60,033 nucleotides of DNA from Thermoplasmata archaeon UBA184 (GCA_002495185.1 DAEB01000027.1:22373-82405); one strand, 5' to 3'. Positions 32,619-41,003 are shown, counted from the first letter of the stretch. The notes: a model not told the origin generated them from the letters alone. Program-made: numbers and translations.

Positions 32619-33773
32619 CTACTCGGCGAACTCCCGGCCGAGGAGTTCCCGGGCGACAATCAGTCGTCGGATCTCGGAGGTTCCCGCGCCGATCTCGAGG
32701 AGTTTCGCGTCCCGAGCGAACCGCTCGACCGGGAGCTCCCGCATGTAGCCGTAGCCGCCGTGGACCTGGATCGCCTCGAGCGCGACCCGCGTAGAGGCCT
32801 CCGAGGCGAAGGTGAGCGCCGCGGCGCTCGCCCGGAGCGCGCGTGACTCCGACCGGACCGATTCCAGCGCAGCGAACATCAGCCATCGCGACGCCTCAAG
32901 GTCGGAGTACATTTCGGCGAGCTTCGCCTGGATGAGCTGGAACCGACCGATCTTCTGACCGAACTGCTCCCGCTGGCGAGCGTAGACGACCGACCGTTCA
33001 AGACATTCAGCCATGATGCCGACCGGGAGGGCCGTCAGGACGGCCCGCTCGACGTTCAACCCGCCCATCATGATCCGAACGCCGTCGTTCTCCCGCCCGA
33101 CCAGCTGGTCCCGGGGCACCTCGACGTCCTGGAACGCAAGCTCCCCGGTCGGCGAGCCCCGCATCCCCATCTTGTCGAGGCTCCTCGTGACGGAGAACCC
33201 CGGGCTCTCCTTGCGGACGAGGAACGCGCTGATCCCCTTCGACCCGCGGTCCGGGGCGGTCTTCGCGTAGACGAGCATCACGTCGGCGACCGGCCCGTTT
33301 GTGATGAACTGCTTCGTCCCGTTGAGGAGGTAGTGGTTTCCGACCCGCTCGGCCCGGGTACGGATCGACACGGCGTCCGACCCGGCATCGGGCTCGGTCA
33401 ACGCGAGGGCGCCGACGCTCTCCCCGGCCGCTATAGCGGGAAGGAATGCGGCCCTCTGCTCATCGTCCGCGTTTCGGGCCACGTTGTCGGCGAAGAGGTT
33501 CGAATGCGCCCCGACGCTGAGGGCCAGGGCCGGACTGACCCGGGCGATCTCCTCGAGGACGAGGGCCTGGGCGACGTACGAGAGGCCGAGCCCCCCGAAC
33601 TTCTCGGGGATGGTGATCCCAAGGAACCCGTGCTCGCCCAGTCGGCGGAAGACGTCCTTCGGGAAGTAGTCCTCGCGGTCCATCCGCTCGGCGACCGGGG
33701 CGATCTCCTTCCGGGCGAAGTGGCGCGCGGCCTCCCGAAGGTCGAGGTCCTCCTGGGAGAGAGCGAGGTCCAT
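32619..33773 (-). CDS. Acyl-CoA dehydrogenase, isovaleryl-CoA dehydrogenase-like
   Basis: The 384-residue FAD enzyme oxidises an acyl-CoA to the enoyl-CoA and passes electrons to ETF. Family marks are ALTEPDAGSDAVSIRTRAE (FAD), GTKQFITNGPVADVMLVYAK, QREQFGQKIGRFQLIQAKLA and VHGGYGYMRELPVERFARDA. The usual C-terminal catalytic Glu position is Ala (LLEIGAGTSEIRRLIVARE). The same sequence occurs in isovaleryl-CoA dehydrogenases, whose base is a Glu in helix G; the matching Glu242 is present here (GLNVERAVL). Leucine-derived isovaleryl-CoA is therefore the likeliest substrate; isobutyryl- or 2-methylbutyryl-CoA are alternatives. Confidence 0.9.
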   Translation of the reverse strand: MDLALSQEDLDLREAARHFARKEIAPVAERMDREDYFPKDVFRRLGEHGFLGITIPEKFGGLGLSYVAQALVLEEIARVSPALALSVGAHSNLFADNVARNADDEQRAAFLPAIAAGESVGALALTEPDAGSDAVSIRTRAERVGNHYLLNGTKQFITNGPVADVMLVYAKTAPDRGSKGISAFLVRKESPGFSVTRSLDKMGMRGSPTGELAFQDVEVPRDQLVGRENDGVRIMMGGLNVERAVLTALPVGIMAECLERSVVYARQREQFGQKIGRFQLIQAKLAEMYSDLEASRWLMFAALESVRSESRALRASAAALTFASEASTRVALEAIQVHGGYGYMRELPVERFARDAKLLEIGAGTSEIRRLIVARELLGREFAE

Positions 33774-33815
33774 GCTCAGGCGACGATGCCCGAGGCAATA
33801 CGCTTGTTGGACGGC

Positions 33816-35384
33816 CTAGAATCCGCGCGCGGGCGGTCCCGCACGCACGATCCCGACGTGCAATCGCCACTCGGGTCGCCGGTGGGGAAAGTCGGACCGG
33901 TAGTGCGCCCCGCGACTCTCCGTCCGGGTGAGCGCGGAGCGGGCGATCAGGGCGGCCGTAAGGACGGCGTTCGCGACCGGTCCCGGGGGGGCTCCTCCCG
34001 AGGGAGGCTCCGTCTTTCGCCCCAGCTCCCCGAGTTCGCGCAGCGCCGTGCGGAGTCCCTTTCCGGTCCGAACGATGCCCACGTCCTCCCAGAGGATGTC
34101 CTGGACGCGCTCGAACGCCTTCGGAAGGTCGGCCCGACCACTGCCGGGGGGCCAGCGGAACCGAACGAGGCGGCCCGGCGTCGGGACGCGTCCGGGAACC
34201 GGGTGGACGAGCTGGCGCGCGACCCGCTCCCCGAAGACGAGCCCCTCGAGGAGAGAGTTGCTCGCGAGCCGGTTCGCGCCGTGGACGCCGGTCGCGGCGA
34301 CCTCCCCGCAGGCGTAGACCCCCCGGAGGCTCGTCCGACCTTCGAGGTCGGTCGTGACGCCCCCCATCATGTAGTGGGCCACCGGGGTCACGGGGATCCA
34401 GTCGCGGGACGGGTCGAGCCCGTAGGTCGCGAGAAACCGGCAGACCGAGGGGAAGCGCGCGAAGAAACGGTCCCGGGGAATCCCCGTGGCATCCAGGTAC
34501 ACGCAGGGATGGCCCGTTCGCTCGATCTCCCGCTCGACCGCGCGCGCGACGATGTCGCGCGGTGCGAGCTCCGCGTCCCGGTGCTGGCCGACCAGGAACC
34601 GCTCGCCGGCCTCGTTCCGGAGGACGGCACCCTCTCCGCGGACGGCCTCCGTGATAAGGTATCGGGGAGCCCCCTCGCGCCAGAAGACGGTCGGATGGAA
34701 CTGAATGAACTCCATGTCCGTGAGGAGGGCTCCGGCTCGGAAGGCGATCGCCGTCCCCTCCCCCGTCGCCACCGAAGGGTTCGAGCTCTGTCGGTACAGG
34801 CTGCCGGCGCCGCCGGTCGCGAGGACCACCGCGTACGTCTCCCACTTCTCGAAGCTCCGACCCCGGTCGCTCGACACGATCGCGACGACACCGCCCCGGC
34901 CGGACGGCTCCAGCGCGCGAAGCGCGGTCCGTTCCCGGACCTCGATCCCCGCGTCGAGGACCCGACGCTTGAGCGTCTCCTCGATCGAGAGGCCGGTCGC
35001 GTCGCCTCCGGCGTGAAGGATCCGAGCCCGGGAATGAGCGGCCTCCCGCCCGAGGGCGATCTGGCCCTCGATCGTGTCGAAGGGAACCCCGTACCGAACG
35101 AGGTCCGCGATACGAGCGGGCGCTTCGGAGGTCAACGCCTTGGCCGCGGCCCGGTCGACGAGGCCGGCCCCGGCCCGCAGGGTGTCCCGAAGGTGCCGGG
35201 AGGGAGAGTCGTCGGCTCCGATCGCGGCGGCGATGCCGCCCTGAGCGTACCGGGTGTTCGCCTCCTCGAGCCGCGCCTTCGTGATCAGCGTCGGGTGCAG
35301 TCCGAGTTCCCGACAGCGGAGGGCGACGTACAGGCCCGCGATGCCGGTCCCGACGACCAGGGGACGCCCTTCGCGGTCGCGCAC
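33816..35384 (-). CDS. nadB: L-aspartate oxidase
   Basis: NadB oxidises L-aspartate to iminoaspartate, the first step of NAD synthesis. The 522-residue flavoprotein has the FAD-binding start (PLVVGTGIAGLYVALRCREL), NTRYAQGGIAAAIG, HSRARILHAGGDATGLSIEE, the substrate region EFIQFHPTVFWREG, ITEAVRGEGAVLRNEAGERF and the covalent/FAD-end signature HYMMGGVTTDLEGRTSLRGV followed by GVHGANRLASNSLLEGLVFG. The GTG start at 35384 sits 24-31 bp from a TATA box and gives a leaderless message. Fumarate reductase/succinate dehydrogenase flavoproteins are relatives, but the pattern is NadB. nadA and nadC are not in the window. Confidence 0.94.
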   Translation of the reverse strand: MRDREGRPLVVGTGIAGLYVALRCRELGLHPTLITKARLEEANTRYAQGGIAAAIGADDSPSRHLRDTLRAGAGLVDRAAAKALTSEAPARIADLVRYGVPFDTIEGQIALGREAAHSRARILHAGGDATGLSIEETLKRRVLDAGIEVRERTALRALEPSGRGGVVAIVSSDRGRSFEKWETYAVVLATGGAGSLYRQSSNPSVATGEGTAIAFRAGALLTDMEFIQFHPTVFWREGAPRYLITEAVRGEGAVLRNEAGERFLVGQHRDAELAPRDIVARAVEREIERTGHPCVYLDATGIPRDRFFARFPSVCRFLATYGLDPSRDWIPVTPVAHYMMGGVTTDLEGRTSLRGVYACGEVAATGVHGANRLASNSLLEGLVFGERVARQLVHPVPGRVPTPGRLVRFRWPPGSGRADLPKAFERVQDILWEDVGIVRTGKGLRTALRELGELGRKTEPPSGGAPPGPVANAVLTAALIARSALTRTESRGAHYRSDFPHRRPEWRLHVGIVRAGPPARGF

Positions 35385-35407
35385 GACGACCGAGGAGCCG
35401 GGCGCGA

Positions 35408-35446
35408 GGTATAGCGGCTTCTGCCGGAGGGGGCCGTCGTATACTC
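35408..35446. promoter_or_regulatory. Bidirectional promoter of nadB and the second PD-(D/E)XK gene
   Basis: Two TATA boxes point away from each other: GCTATACC on the minus strand (35408-35415) for nadB and GTATACTC on the plus strand (35439-35446) for the nuclease-like gene. Each is about 25 bp from a GTG start (35384 and 35465), so both messages should be leaderless. The whole intergenic region is 80 bp. Confidence 0.65.
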
Positions 35447-35464
35447 TTCCGCCCTCCGGGTCCC

Positions 35465-36832
35465 GTGGCCGGAGGGGGGACGTTTCGCGAGTTCCCGTGG
35501 GAGGCGGTCCTCCGCGTGCGGGACGACGACCCGCTCGGGTCCGAGTTCGTCGCTCGACTCGAACGAACGACCGGCGACCGGTCCGTCGGAGTCACGGACC
35601 TTGTGTCCCTGCGCCCCGCCTTCTACCGAATGCTCGGACCCCCCGTCGCCATGCCGCCGGCGCGGCAGGCGCGGATCGACCAGGGGCGAGCGCTGCACCG
35701 CCTGCTCGGGGCTCGACTGGCCCGCGAGGGAGCTCTCGAGGCTCGGGTCCGACGAGGCGGCCTGGTCGGGCGGATCGACCTGCTCACGGACGTCCCCGTT
35801 GAGGTCAAGACCGCGGGTCAGACGGTCGAACCTTCCACGCTCCCGGCCGAGCGACCCGAACACGTCGAGCAGCTCGGGATGTACTGCGCCCTTCTCGACC
35901 GACCGGTCGGGCGTCTCCTCACACTGGTCGGCGAAGCGGGAAAGGTCCGGGACGTTCAGGCCGTCGACCTCGCGTTCGGTTCTCCCGAGAAGATCTACCT
36001 CGAAATGGCTCGTCGCGCCGACCTCCTGAGGGCCGCGTGGAAAGCCGAGAGCGTCGACGGATTGCCGCGATGCCCGTGGTTCGGACGGGGATGCGAGTTC
36101 GCGGAGGCCGGGGTGTGCTCGTGCACCGGAACGGAACCGACGTCCGTCCCGATCCCGGGGGAGGTCGTCCGCATCGACTCCCGGGAGGATATCCGGAGGC
36201 GGGTCCTCTCCGAGCTTTCCGAGCCGTTCTCCTTCGACGTGAGCGGACCCGTCTGGCGCTTCCGGGAGATCCTCTACCCGAGACGGGCCTACTTCGAGCG
36301 AGTCTCGCCCGTCCCCGAGGGGCCCTCCGGACGGGGGATCACCCTCGAGAAGGACCTCTACGCTCGGCTCACGGAGTCGCTCGAGAGCGGCCCGGCCGGG
36401 GAGGTCGCGGTCCTCCCTTCCCGCGCGACGGAGCCGATGGAAGAAGTGGTCGGGTTCCGGGGGACGCCCCTTCTCGTGCGCACCTCACGGGCGTGGCAGC
36501 CGTATCGAGCCGAGGAGCTCGTTCCGCGAGCTCCCCAGTACGCGCTCGAGCTCGGCCTCCGCTGCGCCCTCACGGGCGCCACTTCCGGATACCTGGTCCT
36601 CGGGTACGAGCGGGCGGAGACGGATCGGGACCGGCTCCAGCTCTTGACGCTCGAATTCGACACCGTCACTCCATTCTCCCGTCTCCTTCGGGAGCGCACC
36701 CGCGCCCTGTCCGATGCTCTTCGCGACGCGGCGCCCGCGTCGCTCGCGCGCTGCCCGGACTGGATGGTCGCGGACTGTCCCTACCGGTCCGAGTGCGGCT
36801 GCGGGGGTTCGCCCGCTCGGGTCACTCGGTAG
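35465..36832 (+). CDS. Divergent PD-(D/E)XK nuclease-like protein with two Cys clusters
   Basis: The 455-residue protein starts at GTG 35465. Residues ~70-160 look like a Cas4/RecB-type core: a helix GRALHRLLGARLAREGALEA, then GRIDLLTDVPVEVKTAG and the HVEQLGMYCALL helix. These supply the Asp, Glu-X-Lys and Gln of the fold. A first Cys cluster (CPWFGRGCEFAEAGVCSC) follows near residue 200 and a second (CPDWMVADCPYRSECGCG) closes the protein. A second ~200-residue domain lies between them, with LPSRATEPMEEVVGFRGTPL and a repeat of the QYALELGLRCALTGAT helix, so the protein may be an internal duplication of two nuclease-like halves. Function is unknown; DNA processing is an inference from fold. 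Confidence 0.65.
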   Translation: MAGGGTFREFPWEAVLRVRDDDPLGSEFVARLERTTGDRSVGVTDLVSLRPAFYRMLGPPVAMPPARQARIDQGRALHRLLGARLAREGALEARVRRGGLVGRIDLLTDVPVEVKTAGQTVEPSTLPAERPEHVEQLGMYCALLDRPVGRLLTLVGEAGKVRDVQAVDLAFGSPEKIYLEMARRADLLRAAWKAESVDGLPRCPWFGRGCEFAEAGVCSCTGTEPTSVPIPGEVVRIDSREDIRRRVLSELSEPFSFDVSGPVWRFREILYPRRAYFERVSPVPEGPSGRGITLEKDLYARLTESLESGPAGEVAVLPSRATEPMEEVVGFRGTPLLVRTSRAWQPYRAEELVPRAPQYALELGLRCALTGATSGYLVLGYERAETDRDRLQLLTLEFDTVTPFSRLLRERTRALSDALRDAAPASLARCPDWMVADCPYRSECGCGGSPARVTR

Positions 36833-37746
36833 ATCGTCGACCGGGCGATCGGCTCGAGGCGGAACTCGCGGTACAGCCGAAGGGCCGGCTCGTTGGAGGA
36901 AGTCACCCACAGGTGGACCTTCTCGTACCCCAGGGCCCAGAGCGCTCTCAGACCCCAGCGGAAGAGGAACCGGCCGTATCCCCTCCGACGAAACTCGGGG
37001 TCGACCATGAAGCTCACGAAGATCCCCTTGCGCGGGGACCTCTCCGCCGAAAGGATCGCCCCGACGAGGTGGGGCGGCTCCGGTCGGTAGAGCGCGGTGG
37101 ACGCTTCCTCGAGGAACCGTCCGAGGCTCCCCTCCCGCAACGCGGCGGTCACGCGGCGGTACTCCTCGATCCGGTTCCCGATCAGAAGGGCGTCCGAGCT
37201 CCCCCGAACGGACCTCATGTCGAGGTCGGCGAGCGCGTCCACGGTGACGTCCCGGATCGGGATGAGCTTCAGGCCGTCCGGCACGGGTCCGGGAGGCTGG
37301 CCGTCGTCGGCGCCCAAGGAGCGCTCCATTCCCATCCGCTCGATGATGGTCGCTCCCGGGCGTCCCGAGAGCCGGAGAACGAGCTCCTCCTCGTGGGCCG
37401 GAGAGAGCCCCGTGAACCCGATGCTCGCCGTTCGAACCCTGCTCGGGAGGTCGCTCACGAGGACGTCGGTCAACTGCTCGGCCCGGTCCACCGCCCCTTC
37501 CGCCTCGCGGACGTGGACGTGCCCGTAGGCGTCCGGCCCGCTCGTGGAGTAGAACGCAAGCCCGGCGCTTGGTCCCGGAGGATAGTACCAGCCGTGGGCC
37601 GCGCCGGAGCGAAGGTCCTCAGCAGTCTGCTCCACCCAATTCCCCGCCGGGGACTCGTCCCGCGCGAGCAGCGACTTTCGCACATCGTGGACGAGCTCGA
37701 GGAGGTCGTCGATCCGGGCCCCCCGTGTCGGAAATGGGTCGGTCAC
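36781..37746 (-). CDS. GNAT-family N-acetyltransferase
   Basis: The 321-residue protein has a C-terminal GNAT domain (~200-305) with the acetyl-CoA site FMVDPEFRRRGYGRFLFRWG and the late segment VTSSNEPALRLYREFRLEPI. The N-terminal ~190 residues look like a second, degenerate GNAT-like half (GWYYPPGPSAGLAFYSTSG). Substrate unknown. It lies 19 bp after the PRPP synthetase gene in one operon, and its 3' end overlaps the convergent nuclease-like gene by 52 bp. Confidence 0.82.
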   Translation of the reverse strand: MTDPFPTRGARIDDLLELVHDVRKSLLARDESPAGNWVEQTAEDLRSGAAHGWYYPPGPSAGLAFYSTSGPDAYGHVHVREAEGAVDRAEQLTDVLVSDLPSRVRTASIGFTGLSPAHEEELVLRLSGRPGATIIERMGMERSLGADDGQPPGPVPDGLKLIPIRDVTVDALADLDMRSVRGSSDALLIGNRIEEYRRVTAALREGSLGRFLEEASTALYRPEPPHLVGAILSAERSPRKGIFVSFMVDPEFRRRGYGRFLFRWGLRALWALGYEKVHLWVTSSNEPALRLYREFRLEPIARSTIYRVTRAGEPPQPHSDR

Positions 37747-37765
37747 GATTCGACCCCGCGGGAGT

Positions 37766-38641
37766 CTACCCCGCCACGAGACGCTGGAGGATCTGGGCGA
37801 TGTCGGGGGCGACCGATGCCTTCTCGGCCGGGTTCCCGAGAGTGTCGGTCGAGTAGACGTCCCCGACGACCGCCTTGATTCGTTCGAATGCGTCCTTCAG
37901 GAAGAGACCGTGCGTACACGCGGCGCTGATGCCGGCGGCTCCCTGCTTCTTGAGGAGCTTGGCGGCCTCGACGATCGTTCCCCCCGTCGAGATGACGTCG
38001 TCGATCAAGGCGACATGCATCCCGTCGACCGGGATGGGAAGGGTGGCGGGGACGGTGAGCTCGACATGCTCGCTGTCGATCCGCCGTTTCTCGAGGGCGA
38101 ACCATGGCTTGTCGAGCAGCTGGGCCATCCGCCGGACCCGGTCGACCCCTCCTTTGTCGGGGGAGACGAGGAGGTCGAGCGGACGTTCTCGCAGGAGCCG
38201 GGCGACCGCGGGGATTCCGCTCGCCTCGAACGCCGGTTTCGTGAATTGGGTGAGGGTCTGCGACGAATGAAGGTCGACCGTCACGACGGCGTCGGCATCG
38301 AGCTCGATGTGGCGGCACATCGCGCGGGCGCTCACGGGCTCTCCCGGGAAGAACCGTCGGTCCTGGCGCGCGTACCCGAAGTAGGGAACGACCACGAACG
38401 ACCGTCGTGCCCCGGCTTCCCGCACCGCGTCCTCGAGCAGGAGGAGTTCGAGGAAGTCGCTGTCGGTCCGCGTCGACTGCACGAGCACGACGTCCTCTCC
38501 CTCGAGTCGTCCGCCGATCCGAACGTAGAGCTCGTCGTCGGGGAACCGCTTCGTGAACGGGATGCCGAACGGCACGTTCCCGAGCTCCCGGGAGATCCGC
38601 TCGGCGAGCGCGGTCGATGCGGTTCCCCCGATAACGTGCAT
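37766..38641 (-). CDS. prs: Ribose-phosphate pyrophosphokinase
   Basis: PRPP synthetase makes 5-phosphoribosyl-1-pyrophosphate for nucleotides, His, Trp and NAD. The 291-residue protein starts at ATG 38639-38641 (MHVIGGTASTALAERISREL). It has the flexible ATP loop PYFGYARQDRRFFPGEPVSA, the metal/ribose loop VVTVDLHSSQTLTQF, the SPDKGGVDRVRRMAQ segment and the PRPP loop ALIDDVISTGGTIVEAAKLL. Length is that of archaeal class III-like enzymes. A minus-strand TATA box (38671-38680, CTTATAGGCC) is about 30 bp upstream. The longer upstream frame has no conservation. Confidence 0.95.
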   Translation of the reverse strand: MHVIGGTASTALAERISRELGNVPFGIPFTKRFPDDELYVRIGGRLEGEDVVLVQSTRTDSDFLELLLLEDAVREAGARRSFVVVPYFGYARQDRRFFPGEPVSARAMCRHIELDADAVVTVDLHSSQTLTQFTKPAFEASGIPAVARLLRERPLDLLVSPDKGGVDRVRRMAQLLDKPWFALEKRRIDSEHVELTVPATLPIPVDGMHVALIDDVISTGGTIVEAAKLLKKQGAAGISAACTHGLFLKDAFERIKAVVGDVYSTDTLGNPAEKASVAPDIAQILQRLVAG

Positions 38642-38729
38642 CTTTCCTTCGACGATCGCGACCCGGATTGGGCCTATAAGATTGCGCGACAGGTCCGTCG
38701 CCTCGGGAGCCCGCTCCGCGCCGGTGGTC

Positions 38730-40076
38730 CTACAGCTCGTCGCTGGAGTCCGTGTGCCGGGCCGTCCGCTCGGTCCGCCGGACCTGAGGCTTCGGCCGGC
38801 CGCGATGGGCGGCCGACGATCGCGTCGGCGGCGGGCGCGTGCGCCGTCGGCGGCGCTCGTCGGGCGCCTCGTCGCTCTCCTCCTCGTCCGAGGACCGGCC
38901 CCGGAGACGCTCCCAAAACCGGTGTCCGAGCGATTCGGGCGGGGGATGGGCCTCGGCCTCCGCCTGCGCCTCTCTTTCGGCCTCACGACGCAGTGGCGTC
39001 TCGATCCCTTCGCGCCGGAGCGCGTAGTGAATCGCGAAGCCGATCAGGATGGCCGCGACGATCGTGAGGCCCATGAACTGCCAGGACTGCGAGGGGACCT
39101 CCCCGGCCTGACCCTGGAGAAGGAGCTTCAACGACCCGAACCACGGGATCATCCCGCGGGCCACGCCGATGATCCAACCGGGCTCCACGAGTTCGCTGTG
39201 AGATTCACCCGCCCCCATCTGGTCCGGGAGCGAGTTCCCGTCCCCCATGGTCACGAATCCGGAATGCGCTCCCAAGAGCGCCGGCGTGAGGAAGATCGTG
39301 AGGTTGACCGAGTCCCAGCCGATGTCGAAGAGACGTAGCTCCCCCGTAAGTCCGGTGTACCCGCAGTTCGAATGGCCGTCGAGCGTTGTGTTGGAGGTCC
39401 AGTAGACGGCCCCCGGCTCGTTCCCGCAGGGGAGATTGGCAAGGCCCGTTGCGTTGTAGGAGCCTCGAGGGTCCCATTCCAGGAAAACGATCGAACGGTG
39501 GATGATGGGCGAAGAACCTTGTCCGTTCGGCCAGAAGAGAATGACGTCCCCGTACTCCCCGTACGTTGAGTATCCCGTGGTAAGGCCGGTCGTGTACGGG
39601 ACGATCGAGGAGACGGGAACCTTCTGCGCCAACACGAGGTCTCCGGTGTTGATCAACCCGACCTGGTCGTTCGGGCCGTGCTGCATGCTGTTCGACTCCA
39701 CGACGTAGATCGGGGGCCAGTTCTGGGTATAGGCGAACAGGGAGACGATCAGCACCACGATGATGGCGAGCGCGACCAGCGGTTCGAAGTAGAGGGAATC
39801 CCGGGCGCGCCAGTAGACGCGCGGCTTCCCGGGGGAGGTCCCCCCGGTCGGAGCCTCCGCCTCCTCCTCGTCCTCGACCTCCTCGTCGTCGGATGACCGC
39901 CAGCGACGGATTGGGGCAGGCCTCGTTCGGGGCGAGCTTCTGCGTGCCGGGGGATGGGTCCGGCGGCGCTTCGCCCTCTCCTCTTCCTCCTCGTCGTCGT
40001 CCTCCTCTCGATACTCCTCGTCCTCCTCCTCGACGTCATCGCCCCGGGACGACCGACGAGAGGAGCCGCGTCGCAT
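38730..40076 (-). CDS. Signal peptidase I-like S26 protease with long charged tails
   Basis: The 448-residue protein starts at ATG 40076. Residues 12-75 are extremely acidic (long runs of Glu/Asp) broken by an Arg-rich patch. TM1 (98-116) leads to the S26 core, with catalytic Ser130 in VESNSMQHG, then INTGDLVLAQKV, the GDVILFWPNG strand and a His in PIIHRS. This matches the Ser-His archaeal/ER (S26B) type, which removes signal peptides outside the membrane. Gly/Asn-rich insertions (about 225-300) are larger than usual. A second TM (SWQFMGLTIVAAILIGFAIH, ~355-375) and a ~70-residue Arg/Glu-rich cytoplasmic tail follow. Archaeal signal peptidases are usually 150-350 residues, so both tails are unusual. 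Confidence 0.85.
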   Translation of the reverse strand: MRRGSSRRSSRGDDVEEEDEEYREEDDDEEEEERAKRRRTHPPARRSSPRTRPAPIRRWRSSDDEEVEDEEEAEAPTGGTSPGKPRVYWRARDSLYFEPLVALAIIVVLIVSLFAYTQNWPPIYVVESNSMQHGPNDQVGLINTGDLVLAQKVPVSSIVPYTTGLTTGYSTYGEYGDVILFWPNGQGSSPIIHRSIVFLEWDPRGSYNATGLANLPCGNEPGAVYWTSNTTLDGHSNCGYTGLTGELRLFDIGWDSVNLTIFLTPALLGAHSGFVTMGDGNSLPDQMGAGESHSELVEPGWIIGVARGMIPWFGSLKLLLQGQAGEVPSQSWQFMGLTIVAAILIGFAIHYALRREGIETPLRREAEREAQAEAEAHPPPESLGHRFWERLRGRSSDEEESDEAPDERRRRRTRPPPTRSSAAHRGRPKPQVRRTERTARHTDSSDEL

Positions 40077-40100
40077 CGCCCGCGGCTCTCCGGCGAACTG

Positions 40101-40108
40101 CTTAACCC
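40101..40108 (-). promoter_or_regulatory. TATA box for the signal peptidase gene
   Basis: GGGTTAAG on the minus strand, 25-32 bp before ATG 40076. It excludes the in-frame upstream start at 40244. Confidence 0.5.
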
Positions 40109-40173
40109 TTCGTTTCCACCCGAACCGTGCGGAGGGGTTCGACGCTTCGGATAATCGCGCGCCTCCGAGAGAA

Positions 40174-40182
40174 CTCTTATGG
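40174..40182 (+). promoter_or_regulatory. TATA box for the 40.2 kb transcript
   Basis: CTCTTATGG lies about 28 bp before ATG 40210 and nearly 200 bp before the membrane-protein start at 40378. The transcript would begin close to 40204. Confidence 0.4.
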
Positions 40183-40203
40183 GCCGAGAAGCGCAGAACC
40201 GAC

Positions 40204-40371
40204 CGACCGATGTCCCCGGTTCGGAATGAGAGAACCCGGGACACCGAAGCTCAAGACCGAGAAACTTCGATGCCCCGAAGTAGATCCCCGCGGCCGCTCC
40301 CCAGCGCCGGGGCCGGAGCGCGGGGGCGGGCCGGCCGACCCCCCTTCCGTCGAACGACGGGAACGAGGTAG
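40204..40371 (+). ncRNA. Candidate structured leader RNA (three hairpins) upstream of a four-TM protein
   Basis: Between the TATA-predicted start and the 40378 gene three hairpins follow each other. H1 pairs 40214-40222 with 40232-40240 (8 of 9 pairs). H2 pairs ACTTCG 40264-40269 with CGAAGT 40276-40281 (perfect, 6-nt loop). H3 pairs CCCCGC 40286-40291 and GCTCC 40296-40300 with GGAGC 40315-40319 and GCGGGG 40320-40325. The same interval also contains a 53-codon frame (ATG 40210 to TAG 40371, very Arg/Pro-rich) ending 6 bp before the next gene, so a leader peptide is the alternative. No known riboswitch consensus was recognised. High GC favours chance pairing, hence the modest score. Confidence 0.35.
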
Positions 40372-40377
40372 GACCCG

Positions 40378-40806
40378 ATGTCGGTCGCGCCCCCCGGGCC
40401 GGGAGATCACGCGCTCGTGCTCGCCACCCCGGCGTTCTACATCCTCTCCGCGACGTTCGCGCTGTTCGTGGCGATGCTTCTCGTGCTGTGGCACTATCAT
40501 CCCAGCCGGAAGCGCGGCTTCGAGGGGTACTTGGACGCGGCGGGCGTCAGCCTCGCCTTCCTCGCCTTCGGCGTGGCCCTGGTCGTCCTCCTCGCGTCGC
40601 GCGACCCGAAGGGTAACGACACGGCCTTCGCGCTCTACGAGACGATCCTCACGGGCTACTGGCTTGCGTTCGCGATCCCGGTGGTCACCGTGGGGAGCTC
40701 CGTGCAGGCCCGCTCCCGGGGGGCGATCCGCTGGTTCATCCCCTCGATGCTGGTGGCGGTCGCGATGTTCTTTGGCCTCTTCGCCTACTACTACGCGGCC
40801 GCGTAG
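40378..40806 (+). CDS. Four-TM membrane protein of unknown function
   Basis: The 142-residue product has four hydrophobic helices: about 15-38 (YILSATFALFVAMLLVLWHY), 53-72 (AGVSLAFLAFGVALVVLLAS), 88-108 and 119-140. The loops are short, with a basic one after TM1 (HPSRKRGF). No family was recognised; the layout recalls small cytochrome-oxidase-accessory or DUF-type membrane proteins, but no cofactor ligand pattern is convincing. A GAGGTAGGA ribosome-site-like stretch precedes ATG 40378. It converges on the Trm112-like gene. Confidence 0.65.
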   Translation: MSVAPPGPGDHALVLATPAFYILSATFALFVAMLLVLWHYHPSRKRGFEGYLDAAGVSLAFLAFGVALVVLLASRDPKGNDTAFALYETILTGYWLAFAIPVVTVGSSVQARSRGAIRWFIPSMLVAVAMFFGLFAYYYAAA

Positions 40807-40820
40807 AGGGACCGGGTCCC

Positions 40821-41003
40821 CTAGTCGCGTTCGTCGGGCGGGAGCAGGTCGGGGATCCCGTCTGAGATCGGGTAGTCGACCTTGCAGTTCGCGCAGGTCA
40901 GCGTCCCTTCCATGACCTCGCCGCGGTCGGTCGTCCGGGCCACGAGCGTGAGCGTGCCCCGGCAGACCGGGCAGCGCAGGATCTCGAGTAGGTCGGGCTT
41001 CAC
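40821..41003 (-). CDS. Trm112-like zinc-binding protein
   Basis: The 60-residue protein starts at GTG 41001-41003, overlapping the aIF2-gamma stop (GTGA). It matches the Trm112/YcaR fold: LLEILRCPVCRGTLTL, a second CxxC (CANC) and the ending YPISDGIPDLLPP. Cysteines 11, 14, 37 and 40 should bind zinc. In archaea and eukaryotes Trm112 activates several methyltransferases that act on tRNA, rRNA and release factors; being coupled to aIF2-gamma and S6e fits a translation role. Confidence 0.85.
   Translation of the reverse strand: MKPDLLEILRCPVCRGTLTLVARTTDRGEVMEGTLTCANCKVDYPISDGIPDLLPPDERD

Noticed and set aside
40210..40371. 53-residue protein as a firm gene call
   Set aside because: Composition is dominated by Arg, Pro and Gly as in random GC-rich frames, and the same bases form hairpins; kept only as an alternative in the leader RNA entry.
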